40,900 bases of DNA. Origin: Deltaproteobacteria bacterium. Lineage in GTDB: Bacteria > Desulfobacterota > Desulfarculia > Adiutricales > Adiutricaceae. The notes beneath the pieces were generated by a model, which saw nothing but the letters and a program-made list of their open reading frames with translations, did not search any database and was not told the origin of the DNA. The translations under genes and the position numbers were made by a program. Positions 1 through 9,094 of this stretch are shown here, piece by piece. Location of the stretch: NCBI GenBank assembly GCA_031264015.1, contig JAISET010000122.1, positions 1-40,900 of the forward strand. Direction: 5' to 3'. Every line of letters starts with the position of its first letter. Within the stretch, counting starts at the first letter, position 1.

Positions 1-150
1 CTGGCCGGCTTCGCGGATCTGACCCGCATAGGGCTCCCCCTCGACCACTTTTCCGGCTGGACCGCCGCCTGGCCGGGCCTGCTGCGGGAGAGGATCCTTC
101 CCCTAAGGGAGAAGGCCGGACGGTTCGCCCTGGAGAACAGGGAAGTCTGA
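1..150 (+). CDS. C-terminal end of an unidentified protein (partial)
   Basis: Frame 1 is open from the first base to a TGA ending at 150, giving the last 49 residues of a protein that begins outside the window. The tail contains a Trp- and Leu-rich stretch (FSGWTAAWPGLL) followed by a charged helix-like end (REKAGRFALENREV). Codon use (GCC, CTG, GGC) matches the other genes here, so the frame is credible. I do not recognise the family. A bidirectional terminator-like hairpin follows about 70 bases downstream, so this is probably the last gene of a transcript that converges on the YjbQ-like gene. Confidence 0.6.
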   Translation: MAGFADLTRIGLPLDHFSGWTAAWPGLLRERILPLREKAGRFALENREV

Positions 151-222
151 CGACGGGGACTCGGGCCGCGGAAGCGCCCGCCCGGACAAACGTCCGACCG
201 CGCATACATATGAAATGAAAAC

Positions 223-251
223 ACCCGGGGCCAAGGCCTCCGGGCTTTTTC
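223..251 (+). terminator. Rho-independent terminator-like hairpin between convergent genes
   Basis: CCCGG-GGCC and GGCC-T-CCGGG arms with a short loop are followed by CTTTTTC. On the other strand the arms are followed by TGTTTTC, so it could end both the upstream + gene and the convergent YjbQ-like - gene. Confidence 0.6.
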
Positions 252-303
252 ATTTTCGGCCTCGCCGGCGCGTCCGCCGTCCGCCGGCCGGGCCGCCGTC
301 GTC

Positions 304-699
304 TCAGCCGGGGATGATCCCGACCAGGAGCCTGCGCCTTCTCGGGCCGTCGAACTCGCAGAGATAGACGCCCTGCCAGGTCCCCAGGACCGGCGCCCCG
401 TTTTCGACGATGATCGAAAGAGAGGACCCCATGGCCGCGGCCTTGAGGTGGGCGGCGCTGTTGCCCTCCCGGTGCCGGAACTCGGGCCGGTCCGGGTAGG
501 CCTGGCGCAGGCCCAGGAGGATGTCGGTGACGACGTCGGGGTCGGCGTTCTCGTTGATGGTCAGCCCGGCCGTGGTGTGCGGGCAGAAGACCACCGCCAG
601 GCCAGAGTTGACCCCGGCTTCCGAGGCCGCCCGCCTGACCAGGTCCGTCACGTCCACCAGGCCCTCGGCGGGCGTGGCGACGATAAATTCCGTCTTCAT
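304..699 (-). CDS. yjbQ: YjbQ/UPF0047 family protein (secondary thiamine-phosphate synthase-like)
   Basis: The 131-residue product has the UPF0047 family signature: an HTTAGLTINENADPDV block near residues 41-56 and a C-terminal GTWQGVYLCEFDGPRRR block. The family is a small cytoplasmic fold with a conserved metal-binding His/Asp/Glu set. Some members show weak thiamine-phosphate synthase activity; the physiological role is unsettled. The frame stays open upstream to 840, but that extension is Thr/Ser low complexity encoded by a GTT/GAT-type repeat (about 718-790). A purine-rich Shine-Dalgarno (AGGGAGGAAGG) lies just before the ATG at 699, so I start there. Length matches the family (about 130-140). 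The gene stands alone and converges on the partial gene at the window start. Confidence 0.9.
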   Translation of the reverse strand: MKTEFIVATPAEGLVDVTDLVRRAASEAGVNSGLAVVFCPHTTAGLTINENADPDVVTDILLGLRQAYPDRPEFRHREGNSAAHLKAAAMGSSLSIIVENGAPVLGTWQGVYLCEFDGPRRRRLLVGIIPG

Positions 700-2929
700 G
701 ATGGGGACCTTCCTCCCTGTTGCTGATGTTGATGATGTTGTTGAGGATGTTGCCGATGTTGTCACTGTTGTCGTTGCCGCCGCCGTCGCCGGCCTTGTCG
801 TCGGCGGGCGGGAATGCTCGCCGGACAGGCGCCCAGTCATCCGGACTGGTTTTTGGCTCTCATAAATGCCATTAATTTATGTCGACGTCCTTCGACGTCT
901 CCCCGCGTCCGTCAAATTCTCATAACTTGTCTTAAGTCGTCCCGGCGGCCCCAAGCCCCCCTCGGTTTCCCCGCGATTTCTCCCAAGTCCCCCCGCCTTC
1001 CTCCGGCTCCCTTTAAGGCCCGGCGCGGTTCGGAATTTCCTTTGGTCTTGTCAATTTATGAAAACGGCGGGGGAAGCTCTTTTAATTTCCTAAGATAATC
1101 TTAATGTGGTTTTTACCACTCGATCTTATATATAATTATGATTAGATGTTGTAATATTTTCGGAGTTGCTTTTAATTTCTTTTAATGGCCGGGGGGTAGG
1201 GATCGCCCCGATGGTTGACAAGACTGCACATCTTAGATAAAATTTACCTTGTTTAGTAATAAAAAAAATATATATGCAAATTTTCTAATAATTATATAGG
1301 CAAACATATTTGGCGACCCATATTTCTCGCCTCCCGGGTCTTTTTGAGGCCCCCGCGACACCAAGAGGCGCTTTTCTTCCCCAATTCTTGGACAAGGGGA
1401 CAAGTTCTTGTCGTTCCGGGCCTTTGACCGGCGGGTCGACTTGCGAACTTATGGTCCTTTGACGACAAGACGCCCGCCGGATTCCCGTGCCCGTTGACGG
1501 AAAAGCGTGTTTCCGTCTCCCGCGCCCCCGCCGGCTCGGGCCGGGGGAGCCGACTTCCGGGTCCGGGCGGGGGGCCTGGTCACCCGGGGCCGCCCGGGGG
1601 GCCGGTTTCGGGGAAAAATGCAACGGGGCCGGTGCCCCCCGGGCCGGGATTTACATATTTTTAGTAATTCTCCAAAGCGGGCCGAAGTGTGAAAGCTGTG
1701 TCAATTGTGAGTTCCTGAAGATTTTGCAATTAATCTTGCAATTGCTTTTATGACGTTGAACTGATATATCAACAATATCTGATTAATTTGCTATTGTGAT
1801 CATAAGGCAGGAAATGTGTTTCAATTTTTAGAGTTGGGGGGTCGACAAACATAAACTATCAGTCTAATTAGACTTTTTCGACTAGAGTTCGGTAGCCAGG
1901 CGTCAGTAATTACGGAAGCTTAGACGATTCTACTATATTCTTTCTATTCCTGTTCCTCTTAAACATAGAGAAATTTTTTCCGAGACAAGAAAAAAACTAC
2001 CATTGCCTAAAATATGTGATAGAATAGTGTCTCAAGCATGGATATAGCGACTTGTCGGGTGACGCTAAAAAATGCTGGGCCCTGTATTTACAGTCCTTTA
2101 TGGTCACGACCGACGACGTCCCGCCCCGCGGACCTCGCTTTTGGTTTTTTTTCATCCGCCAGGAAGTCTGGCTGTCACCGGGATTCTCCTGGTTATTAAG
2201 AGACGTCCGAATGTCCTTGGCCAGCAAATCGTCCTCCAGCCGGTCTTTTTTTCAGCGTATTGAACATCAATAATCTAAGTAAAATTAACCTGTTAGATTT
2301 CTTTAGATGGATATAGATTGGAGATGTTCATTTTTATCTTGCTTATCTGGCATACTTGTATTATAGTAAGTCAAGAAAATATTTACGTTGGATGTACACA
2401 TAATCACAACCGTACTCTTAGGCAGAAATTGGAAGATCTAATTGTTGCTATTTGATCAGTCAGTGTTTGAGACAACGGACTATCAATAACGGCATGACGC
2501 CGGATTGTCTTCGGCTGCCGCGCATATCCGCGGCCCCCCTAAAGGCCGCGCCGCCAAATTTCCCGAAGCCTCCCGGGCGCCGCCCGCACGCGGCCCCGGG
2601 CGGCTTGGGTTTCCCGGGGAGGAAGGGACCTGACCGCCGGGCCGGGCTGAAAAGGGGACAGACAAGTTATAATTTATTGTAACTTACCCTAATTTGGCAA
2701 TTAAAAGTTTTCTTTTCGGGAAAAGGGGCTAAGCTCTTCCAGTGAACTTAGCCCGACGCTGGCCGTTCGCTGGACGCTCCCCGGATGGGTGGAGAAAAGG
2801 TTTCCCTCGGGAGACTCGGACTGGTCTTTATCGGCCGTCGTGCACGGCGTTCACCGCCTCCGGGACCCTCGTTCCGGAGGCCAACATATACGACCCGTGG
2901 GCTTACGGGTTATGTTTTGGGAGAAACAA
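700..2929. other. Long non-coding mosaic region
   Basis: No convincing gene is visible in 2.2 kb. GC-rich stretches (about 940-1080, 1330-1650, 2500-2650) alternate with AT-rich ones (about 1080-1320, 1700-2060, 2260-2470). Open frames here lack family motifs and mostly lack ribosome sites. One near-consensus promoter sits at 1215-1243. The 718-790 segment is a degenerate GTT/GAT repeat just upstream of the YjbQ-like gene. Confidence 0.6.
1215..1243 (+). promoter_or_regulatory. Orphan sigma-70-type promoter
   Basis: TTGACA (1215-1220), a 17-base spacer and TAAAAT (1238-1243) form a near-consensus promoter reading into AT-rich DNA with no recognisable gene. It may drive a non-coding RNA or be a chance match in AT-rich sequence. 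Confidence 0.4.
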
Positions 2930-3136
2930 ATGAAAGTAGATGCCAAGGCCTTCAAGAAGGTCCGCGAAGAGCGTCTCTTAAGTATCACTGCTTTGGCCCA
3001 GCTAGCTGGCGTGTCCTCTAAATCCATTTACAGAATGGAGAGCGGTGGAGACATTAAACTCCTTACCTTTAGAAAGCTGCTGCTGGCCTTGGGGTTCACG
3101 GTGGCTGATAAAGATCGTTTCATAGTTGCAGAGTGA
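2930..3136 (+). CDS. Small XRE-family helix-turn-helix regulator
   Basis: The 68-residue product is essentially one Cro/C1-type DNA-binding domain. The block ITALAQLAGVSSKSIYRMES (about residues 18-37) is the helix-turn-helix, followed by the usual third helix (LTFRKLLLALGF). It probably binds DNA as a dimer and may be an antitoxin-like or phage-type repressor. No toxin partner is visible on either side. The open frame extends upstream to 2789, but GGGAG lies six bases before the ATG at 2930 and the conserved domain starts right after it. It is a single gene between two long non-coding stretches, which fits an acquired element. The target is unknown. Confidence 0.75.
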   Translation: MKVDAKAFKKVREERLLSITALAQLAGVSSKSIYRMESGGDIKLLTFRKLLLALGFTVADKDRFIVAE

Positions 3137-3657
3137 CCGTCCGGGCCTCCCCGGCCTCCGGAGTCCATGAGGGGCGGGGGGTCGGGCGGGGCCGGGACCA
3201 AGATTTCGGGAGGGGGTTTTCGCCTGGGGGGTGCTGGCCGCGGGCCTGTTAAATAAAACTGGCCGCGGCCGTCCACAGCTCCAAGGTCGTCGGGCGGCCG
3301 CGTGGCCGCCGTTGACTCCGGGCGGATTTATGAGAGGCTCTGACAAGCGTCGGCCGGGTTCCGAGGGCGCCGAATTGTTCGGACGGAACCCGGTTATTTT
3401 TTATTGTTCTATTCTTTTCTATTCTATTTTCTGTCCGTCTATTTTCTGTCCGTATGTTTTCTGTCCGTCAATTGTCCGTCGACCGTCCGTCAGCTTCCGG
3501 TTTATGAAGGACGCCTTCCGTTTTCCGCCTTCCGCCTTCCGTCCCCTGTCCTTCGCTTTTTATTTCCGCCTTTTATCTTTTGTCTTTTGTCTTCCGTCTT
3601 CCGCTTGTCAATTCCGTTTTTCATTGACATCAGGCAGGCTTGGCTTTTCATCTGGCT
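3137..3657. other. Non-coding region with long polypyrimidine tract
   Basis: From about 3395 to 3650 the + strand is almost only C and T, with a 15-bp tandem repeat at 3426-3470 and CTTCCG/CTTTTG-type degenerate repeats after it. It lies just downstream of the hisC stop on the - strand, so the hisC transcript end would be purine-rich. No gene is seen. Confidence 0.6.
3426..3470 (+). repeat. 15-bp tandem repeat, 3 copies
   Basis: Three adjacent units at 3426-3440, 3441-3455 and 3456-3470 share TTTTCTGTCCGT and differ at the ends. Shorter TGTCCGTC and CCGTCCGTC echoes continue to about 3492. Confidence 0.8.
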
Positions 3658-4761
3658 TTAGGCGAGGGCCTTCTCGAGGGACTTGTACAGGGCCTCGCGC
3701 TCGAACTTCTGGCCGGCGTTGACGCGCACGTGCCCCGGCAGGCCGAAGGAGCTCAGCGAGCGGATGATGACGCCGTCGCGGAGCATTCTTTTGGTCACCT
3801 CGTCGGCCGAAAGACCGGCGGGGAGGCCGGCCATCAGGAAGTTGGCCTGGGTGGGGCGGACGGTCAGGCCCAGGCGCGGGAGAACGTCGTAATACTCGTC
3901 CAGGGACTCCCAGGTCATGGCCAGGGTTCTTGCGACGTGCTCGTCGTCGTCCAGGGCGGCCATGGCCCCCAGCTGGGCCAGGGTGTTGAGGTTGAAGGGC
4001 TGCCTGGTCTTGTTCAGGGCCTCGGCCAGGGGGGCGGGGGCCAGGGCGTAGGCGGCCCTGAGTCCGGCGAGTCCCATGACCTTGGAGAAGGTCCGCAGGA
4101 CGATCACCTTTCCGGTGGCCATGAGCTTTTGGTAGTCCGGCCGCGGGTCCCTGGCGAAGTCCGCGTAGGCCTCGTCCAAAACCAGGGCGCAGGCCTCGGG
4201 GAGGTCGGCGGCCAGGCCTTCAATCTCGCGGGGCTGCAGGTAGCTCCCCGAGGGGTTCAGGGGGTTGTCGAGAAAGACCAGCCTGGCGTTCGCGCCGAGG
4301 TTTTTTCTGACGGCGGCCAGGTCGTGCCCGAACTCCTTGGTCAGCGGGACCTCGACTGCCTCGGCGCCGGCCGCCTGCGTGTTCTTGGCGTAGAGGGTGA
4401 AGCTGGGCCGGGACATGACGGCCCTGAGGCCCCTGTCCAGGACCGTGTGGCACAGGGTTAGGATGATCTCGGAGCTCCCGTTGCCCGCGACGATCCGGGC
4501 CGCCGGGAAGCCGAGCTTGGCCGAGATTTTCTCCCGGAGCCTGCGGCTGTCGGCGTCGCCGTAGCGGGCGAGACCGGACAGAGCCGCCCGCGCGGCCTCC
4601 AGCGCCTTGGGGGACGGCCCCAGGCTGTTCTCGTTGGAGGCGAGCTTGACCGCCGAGGTCAGGCCCATCTCGTCCAAAACGTCCTCGATGAGTTTGCCGG
4701 GCTGGTAGCGGGCCAGGCCGCGCACGTGCCCGGGGATCAGCCGTTCGGTGGGTTCGGTCAT
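3658..4761 (-). CDS. hisC: Histidinol-phosphate aminotransferase
   Basis: The 367-residue product is a fold-type I PLP aminotransferase that converts histidinol phosphate and 2-oxoglutarate to imidazole acetol phosphate and glutamate in histidine synthesis (cytoplasm). Features: N-terminal KLASNENSLGPSPKA (39-53), the substrate/PLP loop NPLNPSG (166-172), PLP-binding Asp196 in LDEAYAD, the Schiff-base lysine K227 in TFSKVMGLAGLR, Arg235 in the same block, and a C-terminal RVNAGQ where HisC usually has RV(T/S)(V/I)G. Length is typical. No other his gene is adjacent. Related aminotransferases acting on aromatic amino acids share these motifs, so substrate is inferred. It lies downstream of the divergent dnaA on the same strand, about 250 bases away. 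Confidence 0.88.
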   Translation of the reverse strand: MTEPTERLIPGHVRGLARYQPGKLIEDVLDEMGLTSAVKLASNENSLGPSPKALEAARAALSGLARYGDADSRRLREKISAKLGFPAARIVAGNGSSEIILTLCHTVLDRGLRAVMSRPSFTLYAKNTQAAGAEAVEVPLTKEFGHDLAAVRKNLGANARLVFLDNPLNPSGSYLQPREIEGLAADLPEACALVLDEAYADFARDPRPDYQKLMATGKVIVLRTFSKVMGLAGLRAAYALAPAPLAEALNKTRQPFNLNTLAQLGAMAALDDDEHVARTLAMTWESLDEYYDVLPRLGLTVRPTQANFLMAGLPAGLSADEVTKRMLRDGVIIRSLSSFGLPGHVRVNAGQKFEREALYKSLEKALA

Positions 4762-5016
4762 ATTGCGTCTTCTTTTTTGGAGTTGGGGTTGCTCGGGGGG
4801 GCCGGGGGTTTTATCAGACTCTGATTTGCTTCCGACGACGACCGGGTCCGTCCGGCGGTTTTTTTATCGCCGCCGGCCTGTCCGAGGGAGGTTTTTGCTT
4901 TCGCCGCCGCCGTCATCGCGCGTCGTTTGCCGCCCGTCTGGCCGTCAGGCCCCGACGCGGCGGGGGGAGGCCCGGGGTCGGACCCGGGCAAAAAAAAAGA
5001 CGACGGGCCCGCGGGG

Positions 5017-6558
5017 CTAGATATTCCGCTGGGTTCCCCAGGGCGCGGCCGCGCCTGAAGTTTCGGTGGCGGCGGCCTCCGGGCGTTCGGAGGACGCCTC
5101 GGAAAAGTCGGGGCCTCCCGGGCCGGCGGGGGCGGGCGTCACGGGGACGCGGCGGCCCATCTGCTGGCAGAGGTATTCGACGTGCTTGCGCAGCCTCTCG
5201 TCGCGGGGGAGAGTGGCCGCGATCTTGTTGTAATTGTAGATGGCCGTGGAGTGCCTGCGGTTGAAGGCGGCCCCGATCTGGGGGAAGGAGTGGTTGAACA
5301 GATGGCGGGCCAGGTAGATGCCCACGCTTCTGGCCTCGATGACGGCCACCTTCTTGGAGGCGGAGAGCAGGGCCTGCTCGTCGATGTTGTAGGCCCGGAC
5401 GATGAGCCTTTTGAGGTTCTCCAGGCTGGCCAGGCTCGGGTCGGAGGCGGTGGTGTAGTCCAGAAATTCCTTGGCCATCCGGACGTCGACGGGGCGCTTC
5501 TCCGACTTGCCGCAGGCGAACAGGGACTGCATGGTGCTGTAGAGGGTGCGCACGTCGGGGGGGCAGGTGGCCGAGATGAGCTCGAGGACCTCGGCGGGCA
5601 GCCGATATCCCCTGGCGCTGTTGACCCGGCTCATGATGCTCATCCTGGTGTCGAAGTCGGGCTGGCCGATGTTGCAGCTGAGGGCCAGGGAGAACCTGGA
5701 GCGGCACTGGCTGGAGAGGCCGGGGATGTTCCTCAGCGGCTGGGTCGAGGTCAGGATGACTTGGGAGCCCTTGTTGTGCAGGTAGTCCAGGGTCTCGCAG
5801 ATCTCGCTTTCAAACTTGGGCCGGGAGGCGAAGAAGGGGATGCACTCCACCACCAGGATGTCGAAGTCCTTGTATGCCTCGGCGAAGAAGCGGTAGTTCT
5901 GGGCCTTGATGGAGTCGACGAAGTGCCGGGCGAAGTCCTGGGCGGTCAGGCAGCAGACCCGCTTGCCGCTCTTGGCGGCCGCCTCGGCCACGGACTGGAC
6001 CAGGTGCGTCTTGCCCAGGCCCGAGCCCGAGACGATCAGGAGGAAATTATTGTCCCCGCTGGCGCTGTAGGCCATCTCCTGGCAGCATTCGAAGGCCATG
6101 CGGTTGGAGGAGGCGACGACGAAGTTGGGGAAGGTGTTCCAGGGGTTGAGGGGCTGCCGGTAGCGGCGCGTCTCGTCCTGGGCGGCGAAGAGGTCCGGCT
6201 CGACGGTCCTGATGTCTGCCGCCGCCCGGGGGGCCGCCTCGGCGCGCACGGGGGCCAGGTCCGGGGCGTCCGGGGTGCAGACCCTGACCGGGGGGGGCTC
6301 GAGGCCCGACTGGCCGCAGGCGGCGGCCACGGCCCCGGAGATGGTCTTCAGGAAGTATTTGTCCACGAATTTCTTAAAAAAGTGGTCCGGGGCCAGCAGG
6401 ACGAGCTGACGGTCGACAAAGTTGGCTTTAAGGGGCGCGATCCAGGTCTCCATCTGGTCGGCCGGGACCGCTTTGGCGATCTCCAAGCGGGCGGTCTCCC
6501 AGATTTTGGAAAAAAAGGACGCATCGTCCCCACCCTGGCAAGGGGTCAGGATAACCAT
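5017..6558 (-). CDS. dnaA: Divergent chromosomal replication initiator DnaA (or DnaA paralogue)
   Basis: The 513-residue product follows the DnaA plan. Domain I is at about 10-80 (IWETARLEIAKAV...METWIAPLKA), followed by a variable linker and an AAA+ core. Walker A GSGLGKTH is at 178-185, the arginine-finger box RSRF at 286-289 and the sensor-2 Arg at about 337. Domain IV carries the DNA-binding helix-turn-helix with RHSTAIYNYNKI (435-446; DnaA consensus DHSTV). Walker B is abnormal: LVVECIPFF replaces LLIDDIQFF, so the two acidic residues are E238 and C239. A Pro/Ala-rich tail of about 45 residues follows domain IV. The frame opens upstream to 6705, but GGAGA five bases before the ATG at 6558 and domain I set this start. 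It could be the main initiator or a regulatory paralogue. No dnaN or gyrB is adjacent. Confidence 0.82.
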   Translation of the reverse strand: MVILTPCQGGDDASFFSKIWETARLEIAKAVPADQMETWIAPLKANFVDRQLVLLAPDHFFKKFVDKYFLKTISGAVAAACGQSGLEPPPVRVCTPDAPDLAPVRAEAAPRAAADIRTVEPDLFAAQDETRRYRQPLNPWNTFPNFVVASSNRMAFECCQEMAYSASGDNNFLLIVSGSGLGKTHLVQSVAEAAAKSGKRVCCLTAQDFARHFVDSIKAQNYRFFAEAYKDFDILVVECIPFFASRPKFESEICETLDYLHNKGSQVILTSTQPLRNIPGLSSQCRSRFSLALSCNIGQPDFDTRMSIMSRVNSARGYRLPAEVLELISATCPPDVRTLYSTMQSLFACGKSEKRPVDVRMAKEFLDYTTASDPSLASLENLKRLIVRAYNIDEQALLSASKKVAVIEARSVGIYLARHLFNHSFPQIGAAFNRRHSTAIYNYNKIAATLPRDERLRKHVEYLCQQMGRRVPVTPAPAGPGGPDFSEASSERPEAAATETSGAAAPWGTQRNI

Positions 6559-7158
6559 GAAAGTCTCCAAAAAAGCATGATTAGAATGGAAGTGCGAAAA
6601 ATGGAAATTTGGCGCTTTTTTTTCGTCGTGTCTAGCGTCTTCGAGAGGCTTGAAACGAGGGAAAAAATACCACAGGGCGGGAGCCCCGACAATCGGGGTT
6701 CCCAAAAAAAAACAAGCCTGTACGGGGGGCCAGTGTAGGGTTAACTAGGGAAAATCATTGACAAAAAAGTCATGACTTCCCGTCTTGTGACCTCGGCTTC
6801 CCCCCTTTTGGACCTTTTTCTGACTGGCGGCCGGACCCGGATTTTCCCCGGTCGGGAGGTCCAGTGTTTTAGGGGAAACTTTTTGATTGAACTCCTTATT
6901 GAAAGAGTATTCTCAATAACGGTCATTTCGCTTGGACTCTAATTTCCTTAAGAAGAAAAATATTACTCAAAGTCAGTTGATAGCACTTGTTCTATCGGTA
7001 ATTTTATTTGATGTCGTTATAATTATAAGATTGAATCTACTATTACATTTAACTATAGTTCCTTATATTGGTTATAACAATTTGTATGCAGTGAAAAATC
7101 TCTAACAAAACTGGTTAGCCTGGTAAAAAAAAAGTAAAATCACTATAATTTTTGTTCT
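6559..7158. other. Region between dnaA and xseA with hairpin and AT-rich segment
   Basis: An 11-bp hairpin with one G-U pair (6679-6703) lies in the dnaA leader. About 6900-7140 is AT-rich and would suit an unwinding element, but I find no TTATCCACA-type DnaA box with at most one mismatch. A T-run in transcript sense lies just past the xseA stop on the - strand. No convincing gene is seen. Confidence 0.5.
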
Positions 7159-8508
7159 CTAATCGGAGTTGACCGGACCCTCCACTCTGGCCGAAAAACG
7201 CCCGTCCTGGAGGCGCACCCCGAGCCCCCGCCCGGGGGCCAGGCCCCTGACCGAGGCCACCACCAGCCCCCGCTCGTCGGTGACCACCCCGTAGCCCCGC
7301 CGGAGGACGGCCAGCGGCGAGACCAGCTCCAGGGACTCCCTGAGGGCGGCCAGCTCCCTGGTTTTTTCGGCGACGACCGGGCCGGCCAGCTTTTGCAAAG
7401 CCTCCGTCAGGTCGGCCAGCCTCGCCCGCTTCTCGGCCAGGTCCCGGCGGGGGGAGAGGTAGGCCAGGTCCTTGTCCAGGCGCCCGAGCTCGGCCCGGCG
7501 GCGGGAGAGGAGGGCCCCGACGGCGCTTCTGAGCTGGAAGACGGTGTTGTCGATCAGCTGGGCGTAGTTCTTGAGCATGTAGGCGAGCTGCCCCAGCCTG
7601 GCCGTGGCCCTCTGCCACTCGCCCCGCCAGCCCCGGACGGCGGAGACGGCCAGGTTCCCGAGCTCCCTGGCCAGGCCCCGGATCTCCAGAACCCTGTCCG
7701 AGTCCTTGGGGAAGACGGCCTCGGCCGCGGCCGTGGGGGTGATGGCCTGCTGGTCGGCGGCCATCTCGACCAGGGACAGGTCCGTCGAGTGCCCGACGGC
7801 GGCCAGGACCGGCAGGCGGCTTCTGGCCACCGCCCGGACCAGGACCTCCTCGTTGAAGGACCACAGGTCCTCCAGGGAGCCCCCGCCGCGGGTCATGACC
7901 ACCAGGTCGAAATCTCTCAGGCCGTTGACGAACTCCAGGGCCGCCGCCATCTCCTCGGCAGCCCCCTTGCCCTGGACCCGGGCCGGACACAGGGTCACCC
8001 AGGCCCCGGCCATTCGTTTGACCGCCGTGGTCACGAAGTCGCTGGCCGCGGCGGAGCCCTTGGCGGCGATCAGGGCCACGCGCCTGGGCGGGACAGGGGC
8101 GGGGCGCTTGTTGCCGGGCTCGAAGAGGCCCTCGGCCGCGAGCTTCTTCTTGAGGTTCTCGTAGGCCTGCATCAAAGAGCCCTGGCCCATGGGCATGATC
8201 TGCGAGACGACCAGCTGGTACTCGCTTCTGAGCCCGTAGACCGAGAGGGCGCCCCGGGCCGAGACCATCATGCCCTGCCTGACGGGCCCGATCCCCGAGC
8301 GCAGCGCGTTGGAGCGCCAGACGACGGCCTTGAGGTTGCTCTCGGCGTCCTTGATCTGCAGGTAGACGTGGCCCGAGGCCGCCCTGGTGATGCCGCCGGC
8401 CTCGCCGTCCACGACGATGTCGCCGAAATGGGCGTCGAAATTGTCCCTGATCCTCAAAGTCAGCTGGGACGGCGTGTAGCGTTTTTCCTCACCGGCGGGC
8501 GGGGCCAT
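7159..8508 (-). CDS. xseA: Exodeoxyribonuclease VII large subunit
   Basis: The 449-residue product is the catalytic subunit of exonuclease VII, which with several XseB subunits cuts single-stranded DNA from both ends in repair. It has an N-terminal OB-fold (about 8-105, including GHVYLQIKDAESNLKAVVWR), the catalytic domain with TRGGGSLEDLWSFNEE and VGHSTDLSLVEMAADQQAITPTAAAE (E. coli-type VGHETD has Glu where this has Ser), a long Arg/Leu/Glu-rich coiled coil, and the C-terminal SPLAVLRRGYGVV block. Length is normal. The start is an ATG at 8508. The small subunit gene xseB is not next to it, which is unusual because the two are often adjacent. Confidence 0.95.
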   Translation of the reverse strand: MAPPAGEEKRYTPSQLTLRIRDNFDAHFGDIVVDGEAGGITRAASGHVYLQIKDAESNLKAVVWRSNALRSGIGPVRQGMMVSARGALSVYGLRSEYQLVVSQIMPMGQGSLMQAYENLKKKLAAEGLFEPGNKRPAPVPPRRVALIAAKGSAAASDFVTTAVKRMAGAWVTLCPARVQGKGAAEEMAAALEFVNGLRDFDLVVMTRGGGSLEDLWSFNEEVLVRAVARSRLPVLAAVGHSTDLSLVEMAADQQAITPTAAAEAVFPKDSDRVLEIRGLARELGNLAVSAVRGWRGEWQRATARLGQLAYMLKNYAQLIDNTVFQLRSAVGALLSRRRAELGRLDKDLAYLSPRRDLAEKRARLADLTEALQKLAGPVVAEKTRELAALRESLELVSPLAVLRRGYGVVTDERGLVVASVRGLAPGRGLGVRLQDGRFSARVEGPVNSD

Positions 8509-8625
8509 CGCGAACTCCTCAATATTTGTCGAACGTCGGCCGGGCCGCGGGGCCTGGCCGGGCCCGGGCCGGACGGGGGGCGGGTCCGGGACGGCCCCGG
8601 CGGCGTCGCAAGTCCCGCCGCCAGT

Positions 8626-8655
8626 TTGCCAAACAGGTTTGGGCGGAGGTATAAT
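8626..8655 (+). promoter_or_regulatory. Candidate promoter for the ABC binding-protein gene
   Basis: TTGCCA (8626-8631), an 18-base spacer and a perfect TATAAT (8650-8655) on the + strand. It would give a leader of about 430 bases before the GTG at 9095. Confidence 0.45.
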
Positions 8656-8915
8656 TGATTCCGCTTTCCGGGCGAGGCCGCTTGTCTGTCGTCCCGCGGG
8701 CGAAATATTTCGGCGCCGCGCGCCAGTTGGTTTTGGCGCGCCCGAAAAGCGCGGCGAAAAGCGGGGGAAAAGTCTCGGCGGAAAATCTCGGGACGTCGGA
8801 AGATTTTACCCGACGGTTTTTCTTCTGGCAACCTTCCTCTGATTTTTCTGGTTTTTCCGACGCCTAGGCGTCCGGTTTTTTCGAGCCGCCGACGTTTCTG
8901 TTTTTCGCGCCGCCG

Positions 8916-8939
8916 CCGTCCCGGGACGGGGATTTTTTT
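8916..8939 (+). terminator. Hairpin with T-run inside the binding-protein gene leader
   Basis: CCGTC-CCGG-GACGG is followed by GGGATTTTTTTG. No + gene ends upstream, so if real it would act as an attenuator in the leader that starts near 8660. Confidence 0.45.
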
Positions 8940-9094
8940 GTCCTCCGATTTTCCGGCGTTTAAGTTTTTCGGTATTTTTTCTGGCGCCTTGGCTTTTCGG
9001 CGTTTTTGTCATCCGTTTTTTTCCGCGCTCTTTTTCCATCGGGGGCCCGCATGGTCCGCGCAAGATCTGTCGACATTGTCAGAGAGGCTGCAAA

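Larger units (their letters stand above)
8509..9094. other. Divergent intergenic region between xseA and the ABC binding-protein gene
   Basis: It contains a candidate + promoter (8626-8655) and a hairpin plus T-run (8916-8939). From about 8780 to 9035 the + strand is T-rich with repeated TTTTCGGCG/TTTTTC words. No gene is seen; antisense frames here are compositional. Confidence 0.55.

Noticed and set aside
1997-2227. Minus frame with Lys-rich sequence in AT/GC mosaic DNA
   Set aside because: TTG start, no ribosome site at a proper distance, no motif recognised.
6741-6926. 61-residue minus frame between dnaA and xseA
   Set aside because: The only Shine-Dalgarno-like word is about 20 bases away and the product shows no family features.
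6559-7158. Chromosome origin next to dnaA
   Set aside because: AT-rich DNA is present but no DnaA boxes with at most one mismatch are visible and no dnaN or gyrB neighbours exist.
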